Assembly: GCF_000733845.1 (NCBI RefSeq)
Contig: NZ_JPOI01000001.1
Coordinates: 186,001-250,000 of the forward strand
Source: Geobacillus vulcani PSS1
GTDB taxonomy: Bacteria; Bacillota; Bacilli; Bacillales; Anoxybacillaceae
DNA length: 64,000 bases
Direction of reading: 5' to 3'
Positions 39,078 through 47,314 of the stretch are shown in pieces. A program made the position numbers and the translations under genes. How positions within the stretch are numbered: the stretch's first letter is position 1; every line of letters begins with the position of its first letter. The notes under the pieces are model-generated. The model ran no database searches and was not told the DNA's origin. It was given only the letters and a program-made list of their open reading frames with translations.

Positions 39078-39445
39078 CTAGATATTTTTAGTGAGTACCC
39101 TCCATCAAATGATTGCGTAGAATCTACGCTTCCGCCTGTTCCACTCCAATTCGCCGTGGTTCCTTCAAAACTGCTATTTACAACCGGGTTGTAGCTGGAA
39201 GAAACCTGCGCTTCTTCCAATTGAACATTATCAAACCAGGCTTCTCCGGAAGCATCGGGAGACTTATGATCGACCTCTAAGTAGACGCGAATTTTGGCTG
39301 CATTCGAAGGAGTAGTAAACGTCACTTGCCGCGCAGTCCAAGGTCTTGTGCCTGTAAGTTGGCTATAACGATTATCCGCCCAAGAAATCGTTTGATTTTG
39401 ACTATTCAGGAATTGAACATTGAAAAAGGCATTGGCTTTCGGTGA
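39068..39445 (-). pseudogene. RHS/WapA-like protein, N-proximal carbohydrate-binding-like fragment
   Basis: Reads SPKANAFFNVQFLNSQNQTI, then IRVYLEVDHKSPDASGEAWF, DNVQLEEAQVSSSYNPVVNS and SFEGTTANWSGTGGSVDSTQ. DNVQLEE...NSSFE is the jelly-roll linker found before YD repeats in Bacillus RHS proteins. It ends where the IS4-type element starts and begins where the IS605-type element ends, so both sides are cut. Confidence 0.7.
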
Positions 39446-39680
39446 ACTACCCGCCACCTACGCTTCACTTAGAGGTGGAGGCTTCAAGCGACTTGTGCGT
39501 GTTCGCCGAACGGTAAGCCACACACAAGAACCCTTTACGCTTTCCTTCGCTCCGAAGGCGTCCGTTCGAACAATAGATTACCACATCCGTCGGCGATCAT
39601 CAACCGACATTCATCTCCCACCTACTCATTGGGCTTTGCCCTGCACATTCCTTGAGGTGGGAGACTTCTGTCGGAAATTA
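39440..39680 (-). mobile_element. Non-autonomous IS200/IS605-type element (PATE-like) with guide-RNA-scaffold-like end
   Basis: A 71 nt palindromic block (39604-39674: CCGACA...CTCCCACCT / AGGTGGGAG...TGTCGG) lies at one end. At the other end is GCCACCT...AGGTGGAGGC with, on the minus strand, GTAGGTGGCGGGTAGTTCAC as the final bases before the RHS fragment. GGTGGCGGGTAGTTCA resembles the 3' end of TnpB-associated guide RNA scaffolds. No tnpA or tnpB is present; about 240 bp, compact and structured. Confidence 0.6.
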
Positions 39681-39715
39681 CGTTAAAAAAGCCATACCGC
39701 CTAACAAAACTGAAA

Positions 39716-39754
39716 ACCCCAAACGGTCATTGATGCCTCCCGTTTGGGGTTCGT
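39716..39754 (-). terminator. Terminator of the Moco/ywiC operon
   Basis: AACCCCAAACGG / CCGTTTGGGGTT with a 15 nt loop, followed on the minus strand by TTTTCAGTTTTG. Confidence 0.85.
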
Positions 39755-40483
39755 TCAAGAGTAGAGCACGATCATCGCAATGAAAAAGTACGCCGCGTTG
39801 GCGATTTCCAAGATGCCTAGTTTCATGATTGGCAGCGATTTTCCGTATAAGTAGACGGCGCGAATGGCGCTCGGCGCGTAGGCCAAAACGGCGAACGGCT
39901 CGCCGATGGCGATCAAGCCGCCAATAAGCAGGGCATGGTAGCCCCATGACAGCCATTTGTATCGCACGTTTTTCTTTTCGCGAATCATCGTTTTGACGTA
40001 AAACGTGCTGCCAATGAAAAAAAGGAAGGAAAACGCGGCCAATTCGAACGCCTCCACCGTCAATTCCCCGCGCCCGATATAAAAGGCGCCCAAGCCGCCG
40101 ACGCAAAACGACGCGATGGCCGCAACATCATTCCAGAAAGCGCGCTCGTTCTTTTTCTTGCTGTAGTAGATGTTTACTAGAAAAAACGGAATCATCGCCA
40201 AGCCAAAGAGAACAAGAGCCGGCCGATGCCAAAGGGAAACGGCCAGGGCCGGCGCGGCGATGGCGCCATAGCGAATGGCAGCAGGCACGTACGGCTCGTT
40301 CCGCTTCGTTTTGACCGCCATCAAGAGCGGATACGTCGCCAAGTAGAGGGCAAGCCAAGCGAGAAAGAGCGGCGCGTGAACCCACGTGAGTCCGCCGGCG
40401 TATGCCCCGAGCCAAAACGGGATGATGAGCATCGCCCACGCGCCATGTTGTTTAGGCATCACCCATTTGCTTTTGTTTGCCAT
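39755..40483 (-). CDS. ywiC: YwiC-like integral membrane protein
   Basis: 242 aa, about eight membrane helices. The N-terminal WVMPKQHGAWAMLIIPFW is the YwiC signature. In B. subtilis ywiC lies by fnr and narGHJI and is induced anaerobically; the biochemical role is unknown. The ATG at 40483 has GGGGG 9 nt upstream. Follows moaD by 5 nt, so it is the last gene of the Moco operon here. Confidence 0.85.
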   Translation of the reverse strand: MANKSKWVMPKQHGAWAMLIIPFWLGAYAGGLTWVHAPLFLAWLALYLATYPLLMAVKTKRNEPYVPAAIRYGAIAAPALAVSLWHRPALVLFGLAMIPFFLVNIYYSKKKNERAFWNDVAAIASFCVGGLGAFYIGRGELTVEAFELAAFSFLFFIGSTFYVKTMIREKKNVRYKWLSWGYHALLIGGLIAIGEPFAVLAYAPSAIRAVYLYGKSLPIMKLGILEIANAAYFFIAMIVLYS

Positions 40484-40488
40484 CGCTC

Positions 40489-40722
40489 TCATCCCCCGCT
40501 CACTGGCGGAATAAAGGCGACTGTATCGCCCGGCTGAAGCGGCGCGTCGTCGCGGGCGTACTCCTCATTGACCGCGGTCATGACGCGGTCAAGCGGCAAG
40601 CCGTAACGCGCTTCCACTTCTTCTTTCAGCTTCCCTACGGTGTCGGGGACGTGCGGCCATGTCACTTGCCGCTCGCCGACTTGTTCGCCCAAATGGGCAA
40701 AAAACAAGAGACGGATCATCAT
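40489..40722 (-). CDS. moaD: Molybdopterin synthase sulfur carrier MoaD
   Basis: 77 aa ubiquitin-fold protein ending PPVSGG. The terminal Gly-Gly is adenylated and thiocarboxylated, and donates sulfur to the dithiolene of molybdopterin. The N-terminus MMIRLLFFAHLGEQVG is typical. The start overlaps the moaE stop, consistent with MoaD2-MoaE2 complex formation. MoeB/ThiF, which activates it, is not in the window. Confidence 0.95.
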   Translation of the reverse strand: MMIRLLFFAHLGEQVGERQVTWPHVPDTVGKLKEEVEARYGLPLDRVMTAVNEEYARDDAPLQPGDTVAFIPPVSGG

Positions 40723-41183
40723 TCACTCACCTCCGGCTTTCCGGACGGATAGGGTTTCGTTTCCAGTTGATCGCCAATCCATGCGCTGCCATCTTCCCAT
40801 TGTTCTTTTTTCCAAATCGGTACGATTTGTTTGATCCGTTCGATGGCGTAGCGGTTCGCTTCATACGCTTCCGCACGGTGCGGCGAAGAAACCGCGATGA
40901 CGACGGCGATGTCGCCGATCTCAAGGCGCCCGATCCGGTGGGTGATCGCCGTTTTCGCTCCCGGCCATTGTTCGGCGATTTCCGCTCCGATTTGCGCCAG
41001 CATTTTCTCGGCCATCGACACGTACGCTTCATATTGCAAAAAGAGCGTCCGCTTGCCGTTCGTCCATTCGCGCACCGTGCCGGCAAACACGGCGACCGCG
41101 CCGGCTTCCGGGCGCATCACTTTTTTCATCACGTCCTCGACCGAAATGGGCTCGGACGTGATGGCAAACAACGATTCCGTCAT
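40719..41183 (-). CDS. moaE: Molybdopterin synthase catalytic subunit MoaE
   Basis: 154 aa. Conserved GAVAVFAGTVREWTNGKRT, YEAYVSMAEKML and HRIGRLEIGDIAVVIAVSSPHR, and the active-site Lys region PIWKKEQWEDGSAWI. Converts cPMP to molybdopterin with MoaD. ATGA overlaps on both sides (mobB and moaD). Confidence 0.96.
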   Translation of the reverse strand: MTESLFAITSEPISVEDVMKKVMRPEAGAVAVFAGTVREWTNGKRTLFLQYEAYVSMAEKMLAQIGAEIAEQWPGAKTAITHRIGRLEIGDIAVVIAVSSPHRAEAYEANRYAIERIKQIVPIWKKEQWEDGSAWIGDQLETKPYPSGKPEVSE

Positions 41184-41680
41184 GTCCCTCTTCTCACCTC
41201 ATTCATCAACCATGGGATATATGCGGCCTCATCAGCCAGCGAAAACACAGGGTGCGGCAACGGCCGGGAAAGCGGTTCCCAGGCGATGACGGCGCGGATG
41301 TTGGCGAGGTGCTGAAGCGACGCCCAATCTTCCTCGGAGCGCACGAGCACCACTTTCGGATGCGGCGCCTGCTTATAGCCTTCGACCAGCACGAGATCCA
41401 GTCGAAGCGGCGCATAAAGCGCCAACACATCATCCAACCGCCACAACGGGCGGCGGAGATGCAGCTGCAACAGCCCGTCCCCTTCCACCGCTGTCGCCAC
41501 CGCCCCGGCCCGCTCATGACGGACGGAATCGACGCCTTCCGGCCGTGCCGGCTCGCCACCATGGCCGTGATGCTTCACCGTCCCGACGCGCCATCCTTCC
41601 CGGACGGCGGCCGCCACCCATTTTTCGACGAGCGTCGTCTTGCCCGTATGTTTATAGCCGACAACTTGCCAGACGTTCAT
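41180..41680 (-). CDS. mobB: Molybdopterin-guanine dinucleotide biosynthesis protein MobB
   Basis: 166 aa P-loop GTP-binding protein. Walker A GYKHTGKTT at residues ~8-16, KHHGHGG at ~37, and DLVLVEGYKQAPHPKVVL further on. Assists MobA in attaching GMP to Moco. The MobA partner gene lies separately at 52.6 kb. The start overlaps the moeA stop. Confidence 0.94.
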   Translation of the reverse strand: MNVWQVVGYKHTGKTTLVEKWVAAAVREGWRVGTVKHHGHGGEPARPEGVDSVRHERAGAVATAVEGDGLLQLHLRRPLWRLDDVLALYAPLRLDLVLVEGYKQAPHPKVVLVRSEEDWASLQHLANIRAVIAWEPLSRPLPHPVFSLADEAAYIPWLMNEVRRGT

Positions 41681-42936
41681 TCGCTCGATCCCTCATCATC
41701 ATCGAGCAGCCATACGTCCACCTCGTCACCCTTAGCGAATCCTCTCGTCCCGCCCGGCAGCACCATCAAGGCGTTGGCCGCCGCGAGCGAGGTGACGATG
41801 TTCGACTTATCCATGCCGACCGGTTTGACGATGAGCCGGCCGTCAATCGCTTCGATTCGGCTGCGCACGAAGCGGGTGAACGGATTCGGTTTGGGAAAAT
41901 CGGCGCCGAGCGTGGCCTTCACTTTTTTCAAATACGGCTTGGGGGAAAACAAGCGCGTCCGCACGACCGGGCGGACAAACAGTTCATAGCCGACGTAGCA
42001 CGCCGATGGATTGCCGGAGAGGCCAAACAGCAGCTTGCCATTCCACTCCGCGACGGTCGTCACGCTCCCCGGGCGCATGGCGATTTTGTTAAACAAAACG
42101 TTCGCCCCCAGCCGCTCGTAAATGGCGGGCAAATAGTCGTAATCGCCGACCGAGACGCCGCCGGTCGTCATGAGCATGTCCACTTGGTCGAGCGCCTCGC
42201 GCACGGCGTGAAAGCACGCGTCAAGGTCGTCGGCCAGCTGGCCAAAATAGATCAGCTCAGCGCCGCTTTTGAGCGCCTGTGCTTCAATCATGTAGGCGTT
42301 GCTGTTGCGGATTTTTCCCGGAACGAGCGGTTCAGAAACGTCAAGCAGCTCGCTGCCGGTCGCAAACAAGCCGATCCGCGGCTTTTTCGCCACCTTCACT
42401 TCGGCGTAGCCAAACGTCGCCAACAGCGCCGCCACTCCCGGATTGATGCGCGTTCCTTTCTCGACGAGCGGTTGTCCCTTTTTGGCATCTTCTCCTTGAA
42501 ACGAGATGTTGTCGCCGGGGCGGAACGGGCGCTTAATCGACATATACGTTTTTCCATCCCGTTCATACTGTTTGGCCAGCTCCAACATAACGACCGCATC
42601 GCACCCTTGTGGAATTTGCGCTCCGGTCATCAGGCGCACCGCTTGAAACGGGCCGACGGGCTGTTTCGCCACTTGTCCGGCGCCAATTGTTTCGATCACT
42701 TCAAACTCGACCGGACGATCCAGCCCCGCTCCTTCCGAATCGGCGGCGCGAATGGCAAATCCGTCATACGGAGAGCGGTCAAACGGCGGCACATCATGGT
42801 CAGCGCACAAATCTTCGGCCAAATAGCGGCCATACGACTGGCGAAGCGGCACCGTTTCCTCTTCTCCCACTCCGGCGTAACGCATCACCCGAGCGATCGC
42901 TTCCGCTACAGGAATAGGGGTTCGTCTTTCGACCAT
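41677..42936 (-). CDS. moeA: Molybdopterin molybdenumtransferase MoeA
   Basis: 419 aa. Inserts molybdate into adenylated molybdopterin. Motifs: DVPPFDRSPYDGFAIRA (~45-62), VRLMTGAQIPQGCDAVVMLE (~105), TTGGVSVGDYDYL (~250) and LFGLSGNPSACYVGYELFVRP (~300). A C-terminal beta-barrel domain completes the normal length. The ATG follows AAAGGAGAG. Lies 56 nt after the chemoreceptor gene with no terminator between them. Confidence 0.96.
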   Translation of the reverse strand: MVERRTPIPVAEAIARVMRYAGVGEEETVPLRQSYGRYLAEDLCADHDVPPFDRSPYDGFAIRAADSEGAGLDRPVEFEVIETIGAGQVAKQPVGPFQAVRLMTGAQIPQGCDAVVMLELAKQYERDGKTYMSIKRPFRPGDNISFQGEDAKKGQPLVEKGTRINPGVAALLATFGYAEVKVAKKPRIGLFATGSELLDVSEPLVPGKIRNSNAYMIEAQALKSGAELIYFGQLADDLDACFHAVREALDQVDMLMTTGGVSVGDYDYLPAIYERLGANVLFNKIAMRPGSVTTVAEWNGKLLFGLSGNPSACYVGYELFVRPVVRTRLFSPKPYLKKVKATLGADFPKPNPFTRFVRSRIEAIDGRLIVKPVGMDKSNIVTSLAAANALMVLPGGTRGFAKGDEVDVWLLDDDEGSSE

Positions 42937-42992
42937 CTCTCTCTCTCCTTTCGATCATACAGCTGGCGGCAACGATAATCTTTCTCTTTCTT

Positions 42993-43949
42993 TTACTGTT
43001 GTTGCCATTGTTGCAGCTGTTTTACGCCTCCCGCCAACTTTTCATCAACGACGCTCGCATCGGCGATATGTTGCAAAATCATCTCCCGCGTCTCGCCGAA
43101 CAAAGCGGCCGACTGTTCGAGCTCTTGCCTCACTTTATCCGCATAGCGGTATTGTTCCTGAATATAGTTTAGCACGTCTTGGGCCCGATTTTCGACTCGA
43201 TCGATCAACTCCATCATCGCCGACCATTTCCGCGCTGTATGGATGCTCATTTGGACAACCGTTTCGATCAAGGACGAAATGACTTCCGTCTGCTCGAGCG
43301 ACCGCTCGATTTCCTGCTGCACGGCGTCGGTTAGCTGGTGAATCGTTTCCGTGCTGTCCGCCGTATGCTCAGCCAATTTCCTCACTTCAGCGGCGACGAC
43401 GGAAAACCCTTTGCCATGCTCCCCGGCGCGGGCGGCTTCGATCGAGGCGTTTAACGCGATCAAATTTGTCTGTCGAGCGATTTCTTTGATCACTTTCACA
43501 ATTTGTTCAATTTCTTGCGAGCGGCCTCGCAACCGATGCATCGCGGCCGATGTCGTTTCCATCTCACTGCCGAGCCGCCCCATCACCTGCTCCATTTCTT
43601 CCGACATGCGGATGCCTTCTTTTGCTGCTGCGACCATCTGGCCCGCCGTTTCCGCCAACGCGTTCCCTTGTTCACACAGACGGTCGGAAATCGCATATGA
43701 TGACTTGCTGAGCGTACTGACATTATCAACCTTTTCTTTCGTTCGGTCAACCAGCTGGCCTAATACATGGTGTTGCCCGTTGACCACCTCATGCTGGTGA
43801 ACGATTTCCTGCAACTCCCCGAGCAGGCCTGCCACCGTCTCATGAATCGCCTCCTTTTGTCTCGTGAGCTCTTCTTTCATCTCAGCGAGTTGCCGCTCCA
43901 GTTCTGTTTTTTCCTCCTCCCACTGCCTTCCCTTCACCAACGCCCACAT
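42993..43949 (-). CDS. Soluble methyl-accepting chemotaxis-type signal transducer
   Basis: 318 aa with no membrane segment. Residues 1-60 are a Glu/Lys-rich coiled coil without a recognisable sensor fold. The rest is a chemoreceptor signalling domain with the CheA/CheW hairpin tip [40 protein letters not shown]. Cytoplasmic receptors of this kind sense internal signals. Its promoter carries an FNR box at about -42, and it heads the Moco operon, so it may report an anaerobic or electron-acceptor signal. The ligand is unknown. Confidence 0.85.
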   Translation of the reverse strand: MWALVKGRQWEEEKTELERQLAEMKEELTRQKEAIHETVAGLLGELQEIVHQHEVVNGQHHVLGQLVDRTKEKVDNVSTLSKSSYAISDRLCEQGNALAETAGQMVAAAKEGIRMSEEMEQVMGRLGSEMETTSAAMHRLRGRSQEIEQIVKVIKEIARQTNLIALNASIEAARAGEHGKGFSVVAAEVRKLAEHTADSTETIHQLTDAVQQEIERSLEQTEVISSLIETVVQMSIHTARKWSAMMELIDRVENRAQDVLNYIQEQYRYADKVRQELEQSAALFGETREMILQHIADASVVDEKLAGGVKQLQQWQQQ

Positions 43950-44085
43950 ATCCGTCTCCCCTTTTCCTTCTCTCGATTGGCTTCTGTTGTCAACACGCTG
44001 TATGTTATCTGCTGAACATGTCTGTTCTCATCCATGAAAGCAGACACCGCCTCCGAAAAGAATCAGCAAAAGTCTGCTTTTTTTC

Positions 44086-44130
44086 ATTGTACGATAAAGA
44101 AGAAACGCTCTGTTGTGATGTTTGTCACAT
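44086..44130 (-). promoter_or_regulatory. FNR-box promoter of the chemoreceptor-Moco operon
   Basis: Perfect FNR box TGTGA-TGTTTG-TCACA (44115-44130). On the minus strand a -10 TACAAT (44086-44091) puts the start point near 44080, so the box centre is at about -42. The leader then contains GCAGAC...GTCTGC (44040-44078), a possible stem. Confidence 0.75.
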
Positions 44131-44157
44131 GGATCGATGTCCACTTTTTTTACGTAT

Positions 44158-44200
44158 GTGAGATCCGTCACAACACCTTCGCGGAAAACACGGTATGCTG
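44158..44200 (+). promoter_or_regulatory. FNR-box promoter of ric
   Basis: Perfect FNR box TGTGA-GATCCG-TCACA (44158-44173). The -10 TATGCT (44195-44200) places the start near 44207 and the box centre at -41.5, the classical class II activating position. The neighbouring box lies at -84.5. Confidence 0.82.
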
Positions 44201-44235
44201 AAGTTGTAACGATTGGATCAATGGAGGGATGATGA

Positions 44236-44943
44236 ATGGAACAGCGGTTTACTGAACAATCATTGATTGGCGATATTGTCACTCAATTTCCGAAAGCAGC
44301 TGATTTGTTTAAAGCGCGGCGCATCGATTTTTGCTGCGGCGGACAGCGTCCGTTAAAAGAAGCCATCGAAGAGCGCGGACTGGATGGCGAAGCGCTCCTT
44401 CGCGAGCTGAACACCCTTTATGCGGAGGCGCAAAACAAGCCGACCCGAAACTGGAGCGAAGCGCCGCTGATCGACTTGGTCGATCATATCATCAACACGC
44501 ACCACCGCTATTTGAATGAGGAACTGCCGCAGCTCAGCCCATATGTCACAAAAGTATTGCGCGTACACGGCATGCACCACCCGCACCTTTCCCGTGTGCA
44601 TAAACTGTTTCACGAGTTAAAAACGGAGCTCGAGCAACACTTGATTAAAGAAGAAACAGGAGCATTCCCGCTCATTTTCCAATTTGCTGACAACCCCTCG
44701 CCGGAAAACCGGGAGGCGGTCGAGCAGGCCGTTCGCGAACTGGTCAATGAGCATGAGGTCGCCGGTGATTTGATCAAAGACATTCGCGACATCACCAACG
44801 ACTTCACCCCGCCGGAAGACGCGTGCGGCACATATCGGCTCGTTTACAGCCGACTCGCGGCGCTCGAAGAAGATTTGTTTACCCACATCCACTTAGAAAA
44901 CAACGTCCTCTTCCCGCGCGTGCTGGCGGCGGTGAGGGCATAA
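44236..44943 (+). CDS. ric: Iron-sulfur cluster repair di-iron protein (RIC/ScdA/YtfE)
   Basis: 235 aa. N-terminal DUF542 domain with the CCGG motif (DFCCGGQRPLKEA, ~33-45), then a hemerythrin-like domain with the His/Glu ligands in DHIINTHHRYLNEELP, MHHPHLSRVHKLFHEL, HLIKEETGAFP and FTHIHLENNVLFPRVL. Repairs Fe-S centres damaged by nitric oxide or oxidants and can act on NO. Expected under denitrifying conditions; the FNR boxes upstream agree. Confidence 0.95.
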   Translation: MEQRFTEQSLIGDIVTQFPKAADLFKARRIDFCCGGQRPLKEAIEERGLDGEALLRELNTLYAEAQNKPTRNWSEAPLIDLVDHIINTHHRYLNEELPQLSPYVTKVLRVHGMHHPHLSRVHKLFHELKTELEQHLIKEETGAFPLIFQFADNPSPENREAVEQAVRELVNEHEVAGDLIKDIRDITNDFTPPEDACGTYRLVYSRLAALEEDLFTHIHLENNVLFPRVLAAVRA

Positions 44944-45001
44944 GCAAGCAAAGCCATTCCCCCATTTCTAAGGCAAAGGCAGGCGCATTGAACGATAAAG
45001 A

Positions 45002-45043
45002 ACAGGGCCACTCTTCGCTGGAAAGAGCGGCCCCGCTTCTTTG
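45002..45043. terminator. Terminator between ric and moaA
   Basis: CAGGGCCACTCTT / AAAGAGCGGCCCCG stem with a six-base loop, between convergent genes. Short T-tracts on both sides. Confidence 0.7.
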
Positions 45044-46069
45044 TCACCCACCAATATACGACATTTCAATTTTCTTCCGTTGCTTCGCCGTTTCTTCCGT
45101 CCGTTCTTCCGAATAGCGGTCTGTCCGCTGGTTCCAAACCGCGGTGATCAACGACTTCAGTTCCTCTTTCGTCGCCCCGGCGCGCAGGTTGTCTTTCAAC
45201 GACACGCCTTTCGAGGCAAACAAACACGTATACAGCTTCCCGTCCGCGGAAATGCGCGCCCGCGTGCAACTGCGGCAAAACGTTTCCGTTACTGAGGCGA
45301 TAAAGCCGACTTCCACCTCCGTGCCGACGTAGCGATAGCGGCTCGCCACTTCGCCGAAGTACGCTTTTTCAACCGGTTCGAGCGGATGCATGGCGTTGAT
45401 TTGTTCATACATCTCTTTTTTCGTCACAACATGGGAGTAATCCCAGCCGTTCGTTGTGCCGACGTCCATAAATTCAATGAGACGGAGCGGAATGCCTTGT
45501 TCTTTGAAATAGGCCGCCATCGGCACGATTTGCGAGTCGTTCCATCCTTTTTTGACGACCATGTTCACCTTGACGCCGAGCCCCGCCGCCCGGGCGGCTT
45601 CAATGCCTTTTAACACCGGGGCGACGCCGACGCCGATGCCGTTCATTTTGCGGAAAATGTCATCATCCAACGCATCCAAGCTGACGTTGACGCGCTTTAG
45701 CCCGGCTTCTTTCAGCCGCTGCGCCCATTTCACTAAATGGACGCCGTTGGTCGTCAAGCCGATATCGCGCAGGCCGGGAATCGCAGACAGCCGCGCCACA
45801 AGCGCATCCAAATCGCGCCTTAAGAGCGGCTCGCCCCCCGTCAGGCGGATTTTTTCGACGCCCAGCTCGACAAAGCATTCCGATAGAAGCGCCATTTCCT
45901 CGACCGTCAACAGCTCGCCTTCCGCCAAAAAGCGAAAATTCGGCCCGAACACTTCGGCCGGCATGCAATAGACGCAGCGAAAATTGCATTGGTCGATCAC
46001 CGATAACCGCAAATCGCGAAGCGGGCGGGACAGGCGGTCCATGATGTTCGTTCGGTTGCGCTCGCCCAT
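45044..46069 (-). CDS. moaA: GTP 3',8-cyclase MoaA
   Basis: Radical SAM enzyme, first step of Moco synthesis, 341 aa. N-terminal cluster CNFRCVYC (CxxxCxxC), then [15 protein letters not shown], and a C-terminal second cluster [18 protein letters not shown]. It ends with Gly-Gly, needed for activity. The ATG at 46069 follows AAAGGAGGG; the longer frame to 46102 is unnecessary. moaC is not in the window. Confidence 0.96.
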   Translation of the reverse strand: MGERNRTNIMDRLSRPLRDLRLSVIDQCNFRCVYCMPAEVFGPNFRFLAEGELLTVEEMALLSECFVELGVEKIRLTGGEPLLRRDLDALVARLSAIPGLRDIGLTTNGVHLVKWAQRLKEAGLKRVNVSLDALDDDIFRKMNGIGVGVAPVLKGIEAARAAGLGVKVNMVVKKGWNDSQIVPMAAYFKEQGIPLRLIEFMDVGTTNGWDYSHVVTKKEMYEQINAMHPLEPVEKAYFGEVASRYRYVGTEVEVGFIASVTETFCRSCTRARISADGKLYTCLFASKGVSLKDNLRAGATKEELKSLITAVWNQRTDRYSEERTEETAKQRKKIEMSYIGG

Positions 46070-46123
46070 CGCGCTCCCTCCTTTCTGTTTCGTTCGCCGC
46101 ACGCTGTTGTCAGGCGGCTTTGT

Positions 46124-46786
46124 TTATTCCCGTAAACGACCGAGTTTCGTCGCAAAGACCAATAAACTGAATGACAATCCGATCGTGACCGCCACCCATG
46201 CCCACGCGAACTCCATCCGCCCCGATTCCATGGCCATGTAGACGGCGGTCGGGATCGTTTGCGTTTTTCCCGGAATATTGCCGGCAAACATGAGCGTTGC
46301 GCCAAACTCCCCGAGGCTGCGGGCAAACGACAGCACCGCTCCGGATAATAACGCGTGTCTGGCAAGCGGCAGCGAAATATGCCAAAAGACTTGGCGCTCA
46401 TTCGCCCCATCGATGCGCGCCGCCCCTTCAATGGTTGGATCGACCGCTTCAAGCCCGGCTTTGGCCGCCTGATACATGAGCGGGAATGACACGACCACGG
46501 CGGCCATCACCGCGGCACCAGGCGTAAACAGTACGGTCGTATGAAACGACGCTTCGATCCACCGGCCGATGGGGCTATGTCGGCCAAACAAGACGACGAG
46601 CAAAAAACCGACGACCGACGGCGGCAACACGAGCGGCAACATAAACACCGTCTCCACCACTGTCTTGCCGCGAAACCAGCGGCGCGCCATCCGCCTCGCC
46701 GCCGCTGTCCCTAAGACCGCGACAATCAAGCTGGCGAGGAGCGATACTTTGATCGATAACCAAACCGGTGACCAAAACGTTGTCAT
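46124..46786 (-). CDS. modB: Molybdate ABC transporter permease ModB
   Basis: 220 aa, five to six membrane helices. The EAA loop is in AARIDGANERQVFWHISLPLARH, and GEFGATLMFAGNIPGKTQT is specific for ModB-type permeases. Followed by moaA after 54 nt. Neither modA nor modC lies in the window beside it, which is unusual; the -41.5 FNR-like box argues it is expressed anaerobically. Confidence 0.9.
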   Translation of the reverse strand: MTTFWSPVWLSIKVSLLASLIVAVLGTAAARRMARRWFRGKTVVETVFMLPLVLPPSVVGFLLVVLFGRHSPIGRWIEASFHTTVLFTPGAAVMAAVVVSFPLMYQAAKAGLEAVDPTIEGAARIDGANERQVFWHISLPLARHALLSGAVLSFARSLGEFGATLMFAGNIPGKTQTIPTAVYMAMESGRMEFAWAWVAVTIGLSFSLLVFATKLGRLRE

Positions 46787-47232
46787 GGGTCAGCCTCTCT
46801 TTGTTCCATCTCCATCAACTATACGAAAACAAGCAGGTAAACGCTGTGATGCTGCTTACATTGATTGTATCATATGGGCGGGGAAATCCCGCTTAGAAAA
46901 ATTTGTGACAACCTGCACAAAAAAGCGACAAACGCTGATTTTTTTCACGCTGTCCCCACTGTGATGTTTTTTTACAATAGAAATAGCCGAACAAATGGAG
47001 TTGTCGATCATGGAACGGCAAAGCCAAACGGCGGAGAAACGCGATTTTTCCCTCTTGCGCTCCCCTAATCCTCGAAAATATGCGGCTTTATTTGTACTTT
47101 CATCATACACAGGTGAAGGAAACGAATTTGTGAGGTTGATCACATGCTTGTCTGTTGTCACCATTTTGTCACCGTCGTTGCCACGGTTTTGTCACCTACA
47201 AAAAAAGTCCGTCCCCCAAAAGGAACGGACAT
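46787..47232 (-). promoter_or_regulatory. FNR-controlled region upstream of modB, with possible leader or small RNA
   Basis: No convincing gene in 46787-47314. Box 1, TGTGATGCTGCTTACA (46845-46860, one mismatch), is centred at -41.5 from a start implied by -10 TATAGT (46818-46823, minus strand). Box 2, TGTGACAACCTGCACA (46904-46919), has one mismatch. Box 3, TGTGAGGTTGATCACA (47129-47144), is perfect and again -41.5 from a start implied by -10 TATGAT (47102-47107). Three TTGTCACC repeats lie at 47154-47200. A terminator for the ABC operon (GTCCGT...ACGGAC plus TTTTTTT, minus strand) lies at 47201-47232. Confidence 0.65.
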
Positions 47233-47314
47233 GATCGGGCAAAACGGTTTTCCCATACGAACGATCAGAAACGCTGTTGGGGCGCACACACGTCTTTCCA
47301 AACAGCCTGTTCCC

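Noticed and set aside
39420..39686. Forward 88-codon frame across the IS605-type element
   Set aside because: Falls wholly in palindromic element DNA and the cut RHS fragment; a chance frame.
46856..47164. Minus-strand 102-codon frame upstream of modB
   Set aside because: No good start site and it spans FNR boxes; an internal 50-codon frame from ATG 47008 could be looked at if a transcript is found.
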